Below are positions 7,972 through 17,169 of a stretch of 64,000 nt of DNA, piece after piece. The notes beneath the pieces were generated by a model. It did no database searches. It was not told the DNA's origin and saw only the letters and a program-made list of their open reading frames with translations. The translations under genes were made by a program, and so were the position numbers. The stretch's first letter is position 1; each line of letters begins with the position of its first letter. The DNA is from Rhizobium sophoriradicis (GTDB lineage: Bacteria > Pseudomonadota > Alphaproteobacteria > Rhizobiales > Rhizobiaceae), in assembly GCF_003939025.1 (NCBI RefSeq), contig NZ_RQIH01000010.1, forward strand, positions 218,239-282,238, written 5' to 3'.

Positions 7972-9383
7972 GCGGACTTTCCCGATAGGCCTTCCAGTTG
8001 TCTGGGCAGTGCCGCTGCCCAGGATGTGATGCTCCCAGCCCCCAACAAAACCACGAAATCGCCAGGCTTTGCAACCTCTGCAACCATCTGCGGCAGAAGC
8101 TCGGCCGAAGACAGGAAGCGGGCGTCGCGATGGCCGCCGGATTTGATGCGCGAGACGAGCGACGTGGAGTCGGCGCCTTCGATTGCATCCTCGCCTGCCG
8201 CATAGACGGGCGCCAGAAAAATGCTGTCGGCATCGTTGAAGCAGGCCGCGAATTCCTCGAATAGGCTTGCGAGACGGCTGTACCGGTGCGGCTGGTGGAC
8301 GGCGATGATGCGGCCCTTGCAGGCCTCGCGGGCCGCGCGCAGCACCGCCTTGATCTCGACCGGATGGTGGCCGTAATCGTCGAAGATCTGCACTCCGTTC
8401 CATTCGCCCGTCAAGGTAAAGCGGCGCTTGACGCCGCCGAAGGAGGCAAGCCCCTTGGCGATATCTTCACTCGATATGCCAAGCCGGTTGGCGACGGCGA
8501 TCGCCGCCGTCGCGTTGGAAATATTGTGCCGCCCGGGCATCGGCATGACCAGCCCCTTGAGCTCGGTCACCTGGCCGGTGCGGCGGCGGCGGATCTCGAC
8601 ATCGAAGATCGAGCGCGTGCCGTCGATTCGCACATTCTTGAAGCGCACGTCGGCCTGCGGGTTCTCGCCATAGGTGATGATCTTGCGGTCCTCGATGCGG
8701 CCGACCAGCGATTGTACTTCGGGGTGGTCGAGGCACATGACGCCGAAACCGTAAAACGGCACGTTCTCGACGAACTGCCGGAAGGCGGCGCGCACCGCAT
8801 CGAAATTGCCGTAATGGTCGAGATGTTCGGGGTCGATGTTGGTGATGACGGCGACATCTGCCGGAAGCTTCAGGAAGGTGCCGTCCGATTCGTCGGCCTC
8901 GACCACCATCCACTCGCCCTCGCCCATGCGGGCATTGGTGCCGTAGGCGTTGATGATGCCGCCGTTGATGACGGTCGGGTCGAGCCCGCCGGCCTCGAGC
9001 AGGGTCGCCACCAGCGAGGTCGTCGTCGTCTTGCCGTGGGTGCCGCCGATGGCAATCGCATTGCGGAAGCGCATCAGCTCGGCAAGCATTTCGGCGCGGC
9101 GCACCACCGGCAGCAGCTTTTCACGGGCGGCGATAAGTTCCGGATTGCTCTTCTTGATCGCCGTCGAGACGACGACGACTTCGGCATCACCCAGATTTTC
9201 AGCCCGATGGCCGACGAAGACTTCGATGCCCTTGTCGCGCAGGCGCTGGACATTGGCGCTGTCGGTCTGGTCCGATCCCTGCACCTTATGGCCGAGATTG
9301 TGCAGCACCTCGGCAATGCCGCTCATCCCGATGCCGCCAATGCCGATGAAATGGACGAGACCGATCGCCTTCGGCAGTTTCAT
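7968..9383 (-). CDS. murC: UDP-N-acetylmuramate--L-alanine ligase MurC
   Basis: MurC adds L-alanine to UDP-MurNAc with ATP. The 471-residue product has the UDP-binding N-terminal domain beginning IGLVHFIGIGGIGMSGIAEVL, the Mur-ligase P-loop GGTHGKTTTTSLV near residue 110, the central segment VVEADESDGTFLKL and NIDPEHLDHYG, and the C-terminal domain with IFDDYGHHPVEI and AVHQPHRYSR. It overlaps both neighbours by 4 nt (murG and murB), which implies coupled translation. Confidence 0.98.
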   Translation of the reverse strand: MKLPKAIGLVHFIGIGGIGMSGIAEVLHNLGHKVQGSDQTDSANVQRLRDKGIEVFVGHRAENLGDAEVVVVSTAIKKSNPELIAAREKLLPVVRRAEMLAELMRFRNAIAIGGTHGKTTTTSLVATLLEAGGLDPTVINGGIINAYGTNARMGEGEWMVVEADESDGTFLKLPADVAVITNIDPEHLDHYGNFDAVRAAFRQFVENVPFYGFGVMCLDHPEVQSLVGRIEDRKIITYGENPQADVRFKNVRIDGTRSIFDVEIRRRRTGQVTELKGLVMPMPGRHNISNATAAIAVANRLGISSEDIAKGLASFGGVKRRFTLTGEWNGVQIFDDYGHHPVEIKAVLRAAREACKGRIIAVHQPHRYSRLASLFEEFAACFNDADSIFLAPVYAAGEDAIEGADSTSLVSRIKSGGHRDARFLSSAELLPQMVAEVAKPGDFVVLLGAGSITSWAAALPRQLEGLSGKSA

Positions 9384-10504
9384 GCGCGTGTCCTCTTGAA
9401 TTCTGAGACTGTCTTGCCGGCGGCAATAGCCTCAACCATGTCGGCAAGCAAGTTCGCCGCATCCGGTTTCCCGGCAAGCTTCGCAGCCGCCGCCATGTGC
9501 GACAGCTTTTCCGGATCGTTCATCACATGGCTCAGTATAGAGGCGATGCGTTCAGGCGAAAGCTCGGACTGAGCGATCACCTTGGCGCCGCCGGTCGCAG
9601 CCAGTGCGGCGGCGTTCGCCGCCTGATCATGATCGAGCGCATGCGGATAGGGCACCAGGATGGCCGGACGGCCGATGACGGAGATTTCCGAAACCGTGGA
9701 AGCGCCGGAGCGGCAGATTACCAGATGCGCTTTGGCAAGACGCTCAGCCATGTCGCTGAAAAACGGCGCGATATCCGCACCCATCTGCAGCTGCGCCACA
9801 CAGCCGCGAACCATCTCCATGTCCTCCGGCCGAACCTGCTGGGTCACCCTGAGCCGCGCCCGCAGCCCGTCGTCGAGCAGGCTGATTGCCGTTGGCATGG
9901 CCTTGGAGAAATACTGCGCGCCCTGGCTGCCGCCGAAGACGACGAGATTGAACGGCTCGCCGGGCTGGGAAGGCTGATACGGCTGTTCGGCCGCGGCAAG
10001 GATCGCAGGACGCACCGGATTGCCGGTCGCAACCGTCTTGTCGGAAATAACATCGCCGCTTTCCTGCAGAAAGCCGCCGGCAATCGCCTTGACGCGCGGG
10101 GCCAGCGCCTTGTTGGCGCGCCCCATGACGGCATTCTGCTCATGCAGCATCGAGGCAATACCGAGCCGCGTGGCGGCCAGCAGCGGCGGCACGGTGGGGT
10201 AACCGCCGAAACCGACCACGATAACGGGCTTTAGCCGCTGGATCAGCTTCTTGGCCGCCCGCATGCCGCTCCAGAGGGTCCACAGCGAGCGGGCGACGGC
10301 GACAGGGTTCTTCGAACCGATCGTCGCCGACGGTACAACGTGGATCTCCTCGGCGGGGAACTTGCCGGCATAACGCTCGGCCCGGCTGTCGGTGACGAGA
10401 TGCACCGAATAGCCGCGCTCCTTCAGCTTGAAGGCCAGCGCCTCCGCCGGGAACACATGGCCGCCGGTTCCCCCGGCGGCAAGCAGCACGATGCCTTTGC
10501 TCAT
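9380..10504 (-). CDS. murG: lipid II synthase MurG (GlcNAc transferase)
   Basis: MurG transfers GlcNAc from UDP-GlcNAc to lipid I on the cytoplasmic face of the membrane. The 374-residue GT-B protein starts at the ATG at 10504 (MSKGIVLLAAGGTGGHVFPA), which contains the first G loop; an upstream in-frame extension to 10561 lies inside ftsW. Other landmarks are VGFGGYPTVPPLLA, the loop VFGGSQGAQYFSK and the UDP-GlcNAc site CRSGASTVSEISVIGRPA. It follows ftsW after 4 nt. Confidence 0.97.
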   Translation of the reverse strand: MSKGIVLLAAGGTGGHVFPAEALAFKLKERGYSVHLVTDSRAERYAGKFPAEEIHVVPSATIGSKNPVAVARSLWTLWSGMRAAKKLIQRLKPVIVVGFGGYPTVPPLLAATRLGIASMLHEQNAVMGRANKALAPRVKAIAGGFLQESGDVISDKTVATGNPVRPAILAAAEQPYQPSQPGEPFNLVVFGGSQGAQYFSKAMPTAISLLDDGLRARLRVTQQVRPEDMEMVRGCVAQLQMGADIAPFFSDMAERLAKAHLVICRSGASTVSEISVIGRPAILVPYPHALDHDQAANAAALAATGGAKVIAQSELSPERIASILSHVMNDPEKLSHMAAAAKLAGKPDAANLLADMVEAIAAGKTVSEFKRTRA

Positions 10505-10508
10505 ACGC

Positions 10509-11663
10509 TTACTCCGCCGGCATGCCGTGCGGGACGCGGAAAAGGCTCCGCTCCTGCGCACGTTTTTCCGGACGATGGCGCGTCAGCGCCAGAATGAAAC
10601 CGGCGGTGACGCAGATCGCCACCATGGACGAGCCGCCGTAGGAAATCAGCGGCAGCGTCATGCCTTTTGCCGGCAGCAGCTCGAGGTTGACGCCTATGTT
10701 GATGATCGACTGGATCCCAAGCTGCAATACCAGGCCGGCGACGGCAAAACGGTTGAAATCATTGCGTTCGCGATATGCATGCGACAAGCCGCGCAGCACC
10801 AGCACGGTAAACAGGGCGACGAGCGCAATGCAGAAGACGATACCGAATTCTTCGGCCGCGACCGAAAAGATGAAGTCGGTATGAGCGTCGGGGATGATGC
10901 GCTTGACGATGCCTTCGCCCGGCCCCTGGCCGAACCAGCTGCCGCGGATGATCGCCTCACGCGCCGTGTCGATCTGGAAGGTGTCGCCCTCGCCGGTCAT
11001 GAACTTGTCTATTCGGCCGGCAACGTGCGGAAAGACGTAATAGGCGCTGAGCAGGCCTCCGGCGCCGCCGATACCGAGTAGCACGATCCAGATCCAGGGC
11101 ATGCCGGCCATGAAGAACATCCCGCCCCAGACGGCCGTCGTCAGGATGGTCTGGCCGAGGTCCGGCTGTGCGACGAGAAGTGCCGCGACGATGCCGAACA
11201 GAATGATAGCGAAGAGATTGCCGGGAATTTCAGGCTGGCGCGCATGTTCGGCAAACAGCCAGGCGCAAACGACGACGAAGGCAGGCTTCATGAATTCCGA
11301 GGGCTGGATGGATAGGCCGGCGATCCAGATCCAGCGCCTGCCGCCCTTGACCTCCTGCCCGACGAACAGCACCAGCACCATCATGGCGAGCGAAATGATC
11401 AGCAGCAGGATCGCGGTTCGCCGCACCTGGCGCGGCGTCAGGAACGACAGCCCGAGCATAACGGCGATCGACGGGATCATGAAGGCCGCGTGACGCTTGA
11501 CGAAGTGGAAAGGCTCGAGCCCGATGCGCTCGGCGACCGCGGGAGATGCCGCGAAGGACAGCATGAAGCCGATGCCCATCAGGAAGATGAACATCGCCAG
11601 GAAGAAGCGGTCGATGGTCCAGAACCAATCGGCCAGAGGCCCACGTTCCGCGCGGCTTACCAT
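10509..11663 (-). CDS. ftsW: septal peptidoglycan glycosyltransferase FtsW (SEDS)
   Basis: FtsW is the SEDS-family polymerase that works with FtsI in septal wall synthesis. The 384-residue product has about ten hydrophobic segments. It shows SIQPSEFMKP after the fourth segment, VAQPDLGQTILT, the large periplasmic loop with GQGPGEGIVKRIIPDAHTDF, in which the conserved acidic residue of SEDS enzymes lies, and the C-terminal PLISYGGSSMV. One base separates it from the murD stop. Its C-terminal tail is short and basic. Confidence 0.97.
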   Translation of the reverse strand: MVSRAERGPLADWFWTIDRFFLAMFIFLMGIGFMLSFAASPAVAERIGLEPFHFVKRHAAFMIPSIAVMLGLSFLTPRQVRRTAILLLIISLAMMVLVLFVGQEVKGGRRWIWIAGLSIQPSEFMKPAFVVVCAWLFAEHARQPEIPGNLFAIILFGIVAALLVAQPDLGQTILTTAVWGGMFFMAGMPWIWIVLLGIGGAGGLLSAYYVFPHVAGRIDKFMTGEGDTFQIDTAREAIIRGSWFGQGPGEGIVKRIIPDAHTDFIFSVAAEEFGIVFCIALVALFTVLVLRGLSHAYRERNDFNRFAVAGLVLQLGIQSIINIGVNLELLPAKGMTLPLISYGGSSMVAICVTAGFILALTRHRPEKRAQERSLFRVPHGMPAE

Positions 11664-11664
11664 G

Positions 11665-13077
11665 TCATTTCTCTCCTGCTACAGGACCGATCAGCATCGT
11701 CGTTCCGTCAAGTGCCGCCACGTGGCTGACGAAGGCATCGCCCCTGACTTCGAAGTTCTTATACTGGTCGAAGCTTGCGCAAGCCGGGGATAACATCACG
11801 GCCGAAGCAGCCGCCTCGTCGCGATCCGCGTCGGCTGCGGCATGCGCGACTGCGCGCTCCAGCGTTCCCGAAATTTCGTAGGGAACGGCCTCGCCGAGTG
11901 TGGCGGCGAATTCCGCCGCCGCCTCGCCGATCAGATAGGCTTTGGCGATGCGCGGGAAATAGGGAGCGAGCGTCGTGATGCCGCCAGATTTCGGCAGGCC
12001 GCCGGCGATCCAGTAGATGCGATCATAGCTCGAAAGCGCTGGCGCCGCTGCATCGGCATTGGTGGCCTTGGAATCGTTGACGAAGACGACACGGCCGCGT
12101 CTGCCGACCGGCTGCATGCGGTGCTTGAGGCCGGGGAAGGAGGCAAGGCCGGCGCGGATGTCGTCGGCGGAAACCCCTACGGCAAGACAGGCGGCGACCG
12201 CAGCCGCGGCGTTTTGCGCATTGTGGCTGCCGCGCAGCGTCTGAATACCGTCGAGATCGACGAAGGGCAACATGGCACCGCCGGCGGCCTGAATGAGTTT
12301 CGTGCCCTCGGCATAGATGCCCTCGGCCACCACGTTGCGGCGCGAGATGCGGACCACCTTAACGCCTGCCCGCTCGACGCGGTCAGCGATCAACGCCGAA
12401 TGGCTGTCGTCGACGCCGACCACCGCGACATCGCTGCCGGCGACCAGCCGTTCCTTGACGTCGGCATAATGCTGCATCGTGCCGTGACGGTCGAGGTGGT
12501 CGGGCGTCAGGTTGAGCAGAATGCCGGCCGAGGGGTTCAGCGTCGGCGCCAGATCGATCTGGTATGACGAGCATTCGACGACGAAATAACGCCCCGCCTT
12601 CGGCGGGTCGAGCGTCAGCACCGCTGTGCCGATATTGCCGCCGAGCTGCGTGTCGTAGCCTGATGATTTCAGGATGTGGGCAATCAGCGCCGTCGTCGTC
12701 GACTTGCCGTTGGTTCCTGTGATGGCGATGAACGGGCAGTCCGGTGCATGGGCGCGACGCTCGCGCACGAAGAGCTCGACATCGCCGACGATGTCGACGC
12801 CCGCGGCCCGCGCGAGATCGACCGTCCAGTGCGGCTTCGGATGGGTAAGCGGCACGCCGGGCGACAGCACGAACAGCGCCTGCTGGCTCCAGTCGATCAT
12901 GTGCAGGTCTTCGGTACCGATGCCTTCGGCGGAAGCCTTGGCGACGCTGTCGGGATTATCGTCCCAGGCAGTCACATCGGCTCCGCCGGCGATCAACGCA
13001 CGTGCGGTGGCGAAACCGGAGCCGCCGAGCCCGAAAAGCGCGACCTTCCTGTCTTTCAGCGTCGTGACCGGGATCAT
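11665..13077 (-). CDS. murD: UDP-N-acetylmuramoylalanine--D-glutamate ligase MurD
   Basis: MurD adds D-glutamate to UDP-MurNAc-L-Ala. The 470-residue product begins with a UDP-binding Rossmann-like domain (VALFGLGGSGFATARAL), followed by the P-loop AITGTNGKSTTTALI near residue 118, VVECSSYQIDLAPTLNPSA, LTPDHLDRHGTMQHY and the C-terminal domain with WIAGGLPKSGGI. It is 7 nt downstream of mraY and 1 nt upstream of ftsW. Confidence 0.97.
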   Translation of the reverse strand: MIPVTTLKDRKVALFGLGGSGFATARALIAGGADVTAWDDNPDSVAKASAEGIGTEDLHMIDWSQQALFVLSPGVPLTHPKPHWTVDLARAAGVDIVGDVELFVRERRAHAPDCPFIAITGTNGKSTTTALIAHILKSSGYDTQLGGNIGTAVLTLDPPKAGRYFVVECSSYQIDLAPTLNPSAGILLNLTPDHLDRHGTMQHYADVKERLVAGSDVAVVGVDDSHSALIADRVERAGVKVVRISRRNVVAEGIYAEGTKLIQAAGGAMLPFVDLDGIQTLRGSHNAQNAAAAVAACLAVGVSADDIRAGLASFPGLKHRMQPVGRRGRVVFVNDSKATNADAAAPALSSYDRIYWIAGGLPKSGGITTLAPYFPRIAKAYLIGEAAAEFAATLGEAVPYEISGTLERAVAHAAADADRDEAAASAVMLSPACASFDQYKNFEVRGDAFVSHVAALDGTTMLIGPVAGEK

Positions 13078-13084
13078 CGCCGCC

Positions 13085-14185
13085 TCACCGGAGCTTCAGC
13101 GTCGAGAGGCCGAGCATGGCAAGGCCGACGGCGATGATCCAGAAGCGGATCACCACCTGACTTTCCGTCCAGCCCTTCTTCTCGAAGTGATGATGAATCG
13201 GCGCCATCAGGAAGACGCGCCGGCCGGTCATCTTGAAGAAGCCGACCTGGATGATGACCGAGAGCGTCTCCATGACGAAGAGGCCGCCGATGATCGCCAT
13301 GACGATCTCGTGTTTGGTGGCGACGGCGACGGTGCCGATCGTGCCGCCGAGCGCCAGCGACCCGGTGTCGCCCATGAAGATGGCGGCCGGCGGCGCATTG
13401 AACCAGAGGAAGCCGAGGCCCGCCCCGATGACGGCGCCGAGCACGACGGCAAGCTCGCCGGTGCCGGGCACGAAATTGATCTGCAGGTAGTTCGCAAACA
13501 CGACGTTGCCGGCGAGATAGGCGATGACGCCGAAGGAGGCGGCGGCGATCATCACAGGCACGATGGCGAGCCCATCCAGGCCGTCGGTCAGGTTAACGGC
13601 ATTGCCGGCGCCGACGATGACGAAGCCGCCGAACACCACGAACATGATGCCGAGATTGATCAGGAAGTCCTTGAAGAAGGGAAAGGCGATCGAGGAGCCG
13701 AAGGTCGAGCCGGCGCTCCCCGAGGCAAGGGCGGTGCGCATCATGAAGTAGACGGCGATGCCGGCGATGATGAACTCGATGCCGAGACGGGCCTTGCCGG
13801 AAAAGCCCATGTGGCTCTGCTTCGTCACCTTGAGATAATCGTCATAGAAGCCGATGGCGCCGAAGCCGAGCGTCACCAGCAGCGTGGCAACGACATAGAC
13901 GTTGGAAAGATCGGCCCAGAGCAGCGACGCGCCGACAATGCCGGCCAGGATCATCAGCCCGCCCATGGTCGGCGTGCCAGCCTTCTTGAAATGCGTCTGC
14001 GGCCCGTCTGCGCGGATCGGCTGACCCTTGCCCTGCCGGATGCGCAGCGAATTGATGATGGTCGGCCCGAACAGGAACACGATCAATGCGGAGGTGAAGA
14101 GAGCGGCGCCCGTGCGGAAGGTAATATATCTGAACAGGTTCAGGAATTTGAAATATTCCGACAGTTCGACAAGCCAGATCAGCAT
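13085..14185 (-). CDS. mraY: phospho-MurNAc-pentapeptide translocase MraY
   Basis: MraY transfers phospho-MurNAc-pentapeptide to undecaprenyl phosphate to make lipid I in the inner membrane. The 366-residue product has about ten membrane helices. The catalytic and metal-binding motifs are visible: THFKKAGTPTMGG near residue 64, FGAIGFYDDYLKV with the Asp pair, NLTDGLDGLA, and the HHHFEKKGWTE loop near the C-terminus. It starts 21 nt after murF. Confidence 0.98.
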   Translation of the reverse strand: MLIWLVELSEYFKFLNLFRYITFRTGAALFTSALIVFLFGPTIINSLRIRQGKGQPIRADGPQTHFKKAGTPTMGGLMILAGIVGASLLWADLSNVYVVATLLVTLGFGAIGFYDDYLKVTKQSHMGFSGKARLGIEFIIAGIAVYFMMRTALASGSAGSTFGSSIAFPFFKDFLINLGIMFVVFGGFVIVGAGNAVNLTDGLDGLAIVPVMIAAASFGVIAYLAGNVVFANYLQINFVPGTGELAVVLGAVIGAGLGFLWFNAPPAAIFMGDTGSLALGGTIGTVAVATKHEIVMAIIGGLFVMETLSVIIQVGFFKMTGRRVFLMAPIHHHFEKKGWTESQVVIRFWIIAVGLAMLGLSTLKLR

Positions 14186-14206
14186 TCAGGGCCCCTTGTT
14201 ACCCGG

Positions 14207-15646
14207 TCAACGTTCGCGTTGCGTGTCGGAAAATGCCGGGAACTTGTCAAGAAGCGCGGCGACGATCTTGCCGAAACCGATGCCCAGAGACGATTTCACC
14301 ATCAACACGTCGCCTGGCGCGACCGAGTTCAGTACATAATCCGTCAATTCGCTGGTCTTTTCGCGATACTCGACATGGACGCTTTCCGGCAATGATTCCT
14401 TCAGCGCGGCCATGTCGGCGCCTGCGAGCCAGACATGTTCGATGCCGGCCGCAAGCAGCGGCCCGGCGAGATCGGTGTGAACCTTCTCGGCATACTCGCC
14501 CATTTCGAGCATGTCGCCGAGCACGGCGATGCGGCGGCCGCGGCCGGTCGGCTCGGCAGCCGCCAGCAGCGCGATCGCCGCGCGCATTGAGGCCGGGTTG
14601 GCGTTGTAGCTCTCGTCGATCAGCGTAAAGCTGCCGTTGCCGCCGCCAATCGAGAGCCGGTGGCGCTTGCCCCTGCCCTTTTCCGGCTTCAGCGTCGCAA
14701 GCGCTGCGATTGCCTTCTCGATGTCGGCGCCGACAATCCTGACGACACCGAGTGCGGCAAGTGCATTTTCGGCGATGTGCCGGCCCGGCGCGCCGAGCGC
14801 CACCTCGAGCGTCTCGCCGCCGATCGTCAGCCACAGAGTCGAATTCTCGTCCGAGCCGTTGAACTCCGCGAGCCGGAATTCGGCTTTCGCATGCTGGCCG
14901 AAGGAATGGATATGCTCGATGCCGAGCGACTGCGCCGTGCGGTCGAGGAAATTGAACTGGTCGTTGTCGCGGTTGAGCACGACATGACCGCCGGATTCGA
15001 GCCCTTCGAAGATCTCGGCCTTGGCGGCGGCGATCTCCTTGATGTTCTTGAAATTGCCGAGATGAGCCGGCGCGATTGTCGTGATGACGGCGACGTCGGG
15101 GCGGATCATCGACACCAGCGGCCGGATCTCGCCCGGATGATTCATGCCGACTTCGAAGACACCATAATCCGTGTCGCCAGGCATGCGCGCCAGCGTCAGA
15201 GGAACGCCCCAATGATTGTTGAAGGAAGCAACAGACGCGTGCACCTTGCCGGAAGGCGACAGCACCTGCCGCAGCATTTCCTTGGTGGTGGTCTTGCCGA
15301 CCGATCCCGTCACCGCGATGATCCGGGCCCGCGAGCGCTCGCGCGAGGCAAGGCCAAGCTTGCCAAGAGCCGCGAGCACGTCTTCCACGACGATCATCGG
15401 CACCGTCAAGCGGCCCATGGCCGGAAGCCTCGCCTCACTGACGACAAGCAGGGAGGCGCCGTTCGCCATCGCCATTGACGCGTAGTCGTGACCGTCGACG
15501 CGGTCACCCTTGATCGCGAAGAAGGCTTCGCCCGGGCTGATCGAGCGGCTGTCGATGGAAATGCCGGTGATGCCTTCGGGCAGCGTGCCGAAAGGGCGCC
15601 CCGCCATCGCTGCGATCATGTCTTCGGTGGTCCAGAGCCAGCTCAA
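14207..15646 (-). CDS. murF: UDP-MurNAc-tripeptide--D-Ala-D-Ala ligase MurF
   Basis: MurF attaches the D-Ala-D-Ala made by Ddl to the tripeptide precursor. The 479-residue product has the MurF/E N-terminal domain with GISIDSRSISPGEAFFAIKG, the P-loop AVTGSVGKTTTKEML, FEVGMNHPGEIRPLV, IAPAHLGNFKNIKEIAAAKA, and LIDESYNANPASMRAAI, the Mur-ligase signature containing the NANP motif. Its start overlaps the murE stop by 4 nt. Confidence 0.97.
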   Translation of the reverse strand: MSWLWTTEDMIAAMAGRPFGTLPEGITGISIDSRSISPGEAFFAIKGDRVDGHDYASMAMANGASLLVVSEARLPAMGRLTVPMIVVEDVLAALGKLGLASRERSRARIIAVTGSVGKTTTKEMLRQVLSPSGKVHASVASFNNHWGVPLTLARMPGDTDYGVFEVGMNHPGEIRPLVSMIRPDVAVITTIAPAHLGNFKNIKEIAAAKAEIFEGLESGGHVVLNRDNDQFNFLDRTAQSLGIEHIHSFGQHAKAEFRLAEFNGSDENSTLWLTIGGETLEVALGAPGRHIAENALAALGVVRIVGADIEKAIAALATLKPEKGRGKRHRLSIGGGNGSFTLIDESYNANPASMRAAIALLAAAEPTGRGRRIAVLGDMLEMGEYAEKVHTDLAGPLLAAGIEHVWLAGADMAALKESLPESVHVEYREKTSELTDYVLNSVAPGDVLMVKSSLGIGFGKIVAALLDKFPAFSDTQRER

Positions 15647-17103
15647 GATTTCAGTTCCTCCAACGCCTTGCGCACCTCCGCATGATCGGAGAACTGCAGT
15701 GTGACGCTCCCGATCGTCTGCCCTTCCTCATGCCCCTTGCCGGCGACGATCAGCGTATCGCCCGATGTCAGCATGGCGACCGCCTCGCGGATGGCGATGG
15801 CGCGATCGGCGATTTCCGCGGCGCAAGGCGCGGCTGCCATGATCTCCGCCCGGATCGAGGCCGGCTCTTCCGAGCGCGGATTGTCGTCGGTGACGATGAC
15901 CACATCGGCAAGCCGGCAGGCGATTTCGCCCATGATCGGCCGCTTGCCGCGGTCGCGGTCGCCGCCGCAGCCGAACACGACGACGACGCGGCCCGTGGTG
16001 AAGGGTCGGACCGAGCTCAGCACATTTTCCAGCGCATCCGGCTTATGGGCATAATCGACATAGGCGAGCGCGCCATCTTTCGTATGGCCGACGAGCTCGA
16101 GACGGCCGGAGGCGCCGACGAGTTTTTCGAGCGCAGCCATCGCAACTTTCGGCTCGACGCCGGTCGACATGGCAAGCCCGGCCGCGACTAGTGCGTTGGC
16201 GACCTGGAAATCGCCGGCCAGCGGAATATCCACCTCGAAGATCTCGTCGCCGATATGGATCTCCGCCATCTGTTTGTGGCGGAAATGCTCGACGCGTTTG
16301 AGCGTGAGGTAATCGCCCTTGCGCCCGACGGTACGGACATCATGTCCGGCATCGGCCGCAGCCTTGATCGCTTGGGCCGACCAGGGGTCGTCGGCAAAGA
16401 TCACCGCCGGCGCACCCTTCGGCAGCAGCGTGTCGAACAGCCGCATCTTGGCGGCCATATAGGCCTCGACGGTCGGATGATAGTCCATGTGGTCGCGGCC
16501 GAGATTGGTGAAGGCGGCGGCGGCGAGCTTGACGCCGTCAAGCCGGCACTGGTCGAGACCGTGGCTGGAAGCCTCCATCGACGCATGCGTGACGCCTTCG
16601 TCGGCAAGTTCAGCCAGAAGCTTGTGCAACGACACCGGATCGGGCGTCGTCAATGCGCCATATTCGTTGCGCGTCGGCGAAACCACGCCCGTTGTGCCGA
16701 TCATCGCGGCCGCATGGCCTGCATGCGCCCAGATCTGACGGGTGAACGAGGCGACGGAGGTCTTGCCCGCCGTGCCGGTGACGGCGACCATGGTCTCGGG
16801 CTGCCTGCCGTAGAACCGCGCGGCGGCGATCGAAAGGAAGCGACGCGGCTCCTTGACCGCAAGCACCGGAATGGAAGCATCGACCGGCTGGGAGGCGATC
16901 GCGACGGCAGCGCCTCGGCCGGCGGCATCGACGATGAAGCCCGCGCCGTCCGCCTTTGTGCCGGCGACCGCGACGAAGGCGTTGCCCGGCGCCACATGAC
17001 GGCTGTCCGAAGACAGGCCTGAAATATTAAGCAGGCCTGCTGGGCCTTCGAGCTGTGCTTCAAGTTCCGGAAACTGATCTCCGGCCAGGTCTCGCAATTT
17101 CAT
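15643..17103 (-). CDS. murE: UDP-MurNAc-L-Ala-D-Glu--meso-DAP ligase MurE
   Basis: MurE adds the third stem residue. The 486-residue product starts at the ATG at 17103 (MKLRDLAGDQFPE); a longer frame reaching 17163 runs almost to the ftsI stop and has no support. Landmarks are GLSSDSRHVAPGNAFVAVAG, the P-loop AVTGTAGKTSVASF, TTPDPVSLHKLL, FTNLGRDHMDYHPTVE, and the selectivity motif DNPR in VTDDNPRSEEP, which marks enzymes that use meso-diaminopimelate rather than lysine. The gap to ftsI is 66 nt, the largest inside this operon block, so an internal promoter is possible. Confidence 0.97.
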   Translation of the reverse strand: MKLRDLAGDQFPELEAQLEGPAGLLNISGLSSDSRHVAPGNAFVAVAGTKADGAGFIVDAAGRGAAVAIASQPVDASIPVLAVKEPRRFLSIAAARFYGRQPETMVAVTGTAGKTSVASFTRQIWAHAGHAAAMIGTTGVVSPTRNEYGALTTPDPVSLHKLLAELADEGVTHASMEASSHGLDQCRLDGVKLAAAAFTNLGRDHMDYHPTVEAYMAAKMRLFDTLLPKGAPAVIFADDPWSAQAIKAAADAGHDVRTVGRKGDYLTLKRVEHFRHKQMAEIHIGDEIFEVDIPLAGDFQVANALVAAGLAMSTGVEPKVAMAALEKLVGASGRLELVGHTKDGALAYVDYAHKPDALENVLSSVRPFTTGRVVVVFGCGGDRDRGKRPIMGEIACRLADVVIVTDDNPRSEEPASIRAEIMAAAPCAAEIADRAIAIREAVAMLTSGDTLIVAGKGHEEGQTIGSVTLQFSDHAEVRKALEELKS

Positions 17104-17169
17104 CGAATGCACTTTTCTCTCTTGAAGCCGGTTCACCCCTCGCGAATCGGCGCCGATATTCATTCACGC

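Noticed and set aside
12674..14395. 573-codon plus-strand frame over murD and mraY
   Set aside because: It has an extreme His/Asp/Glu composition typical of antisense frames and covers two certain genes on the other strand.
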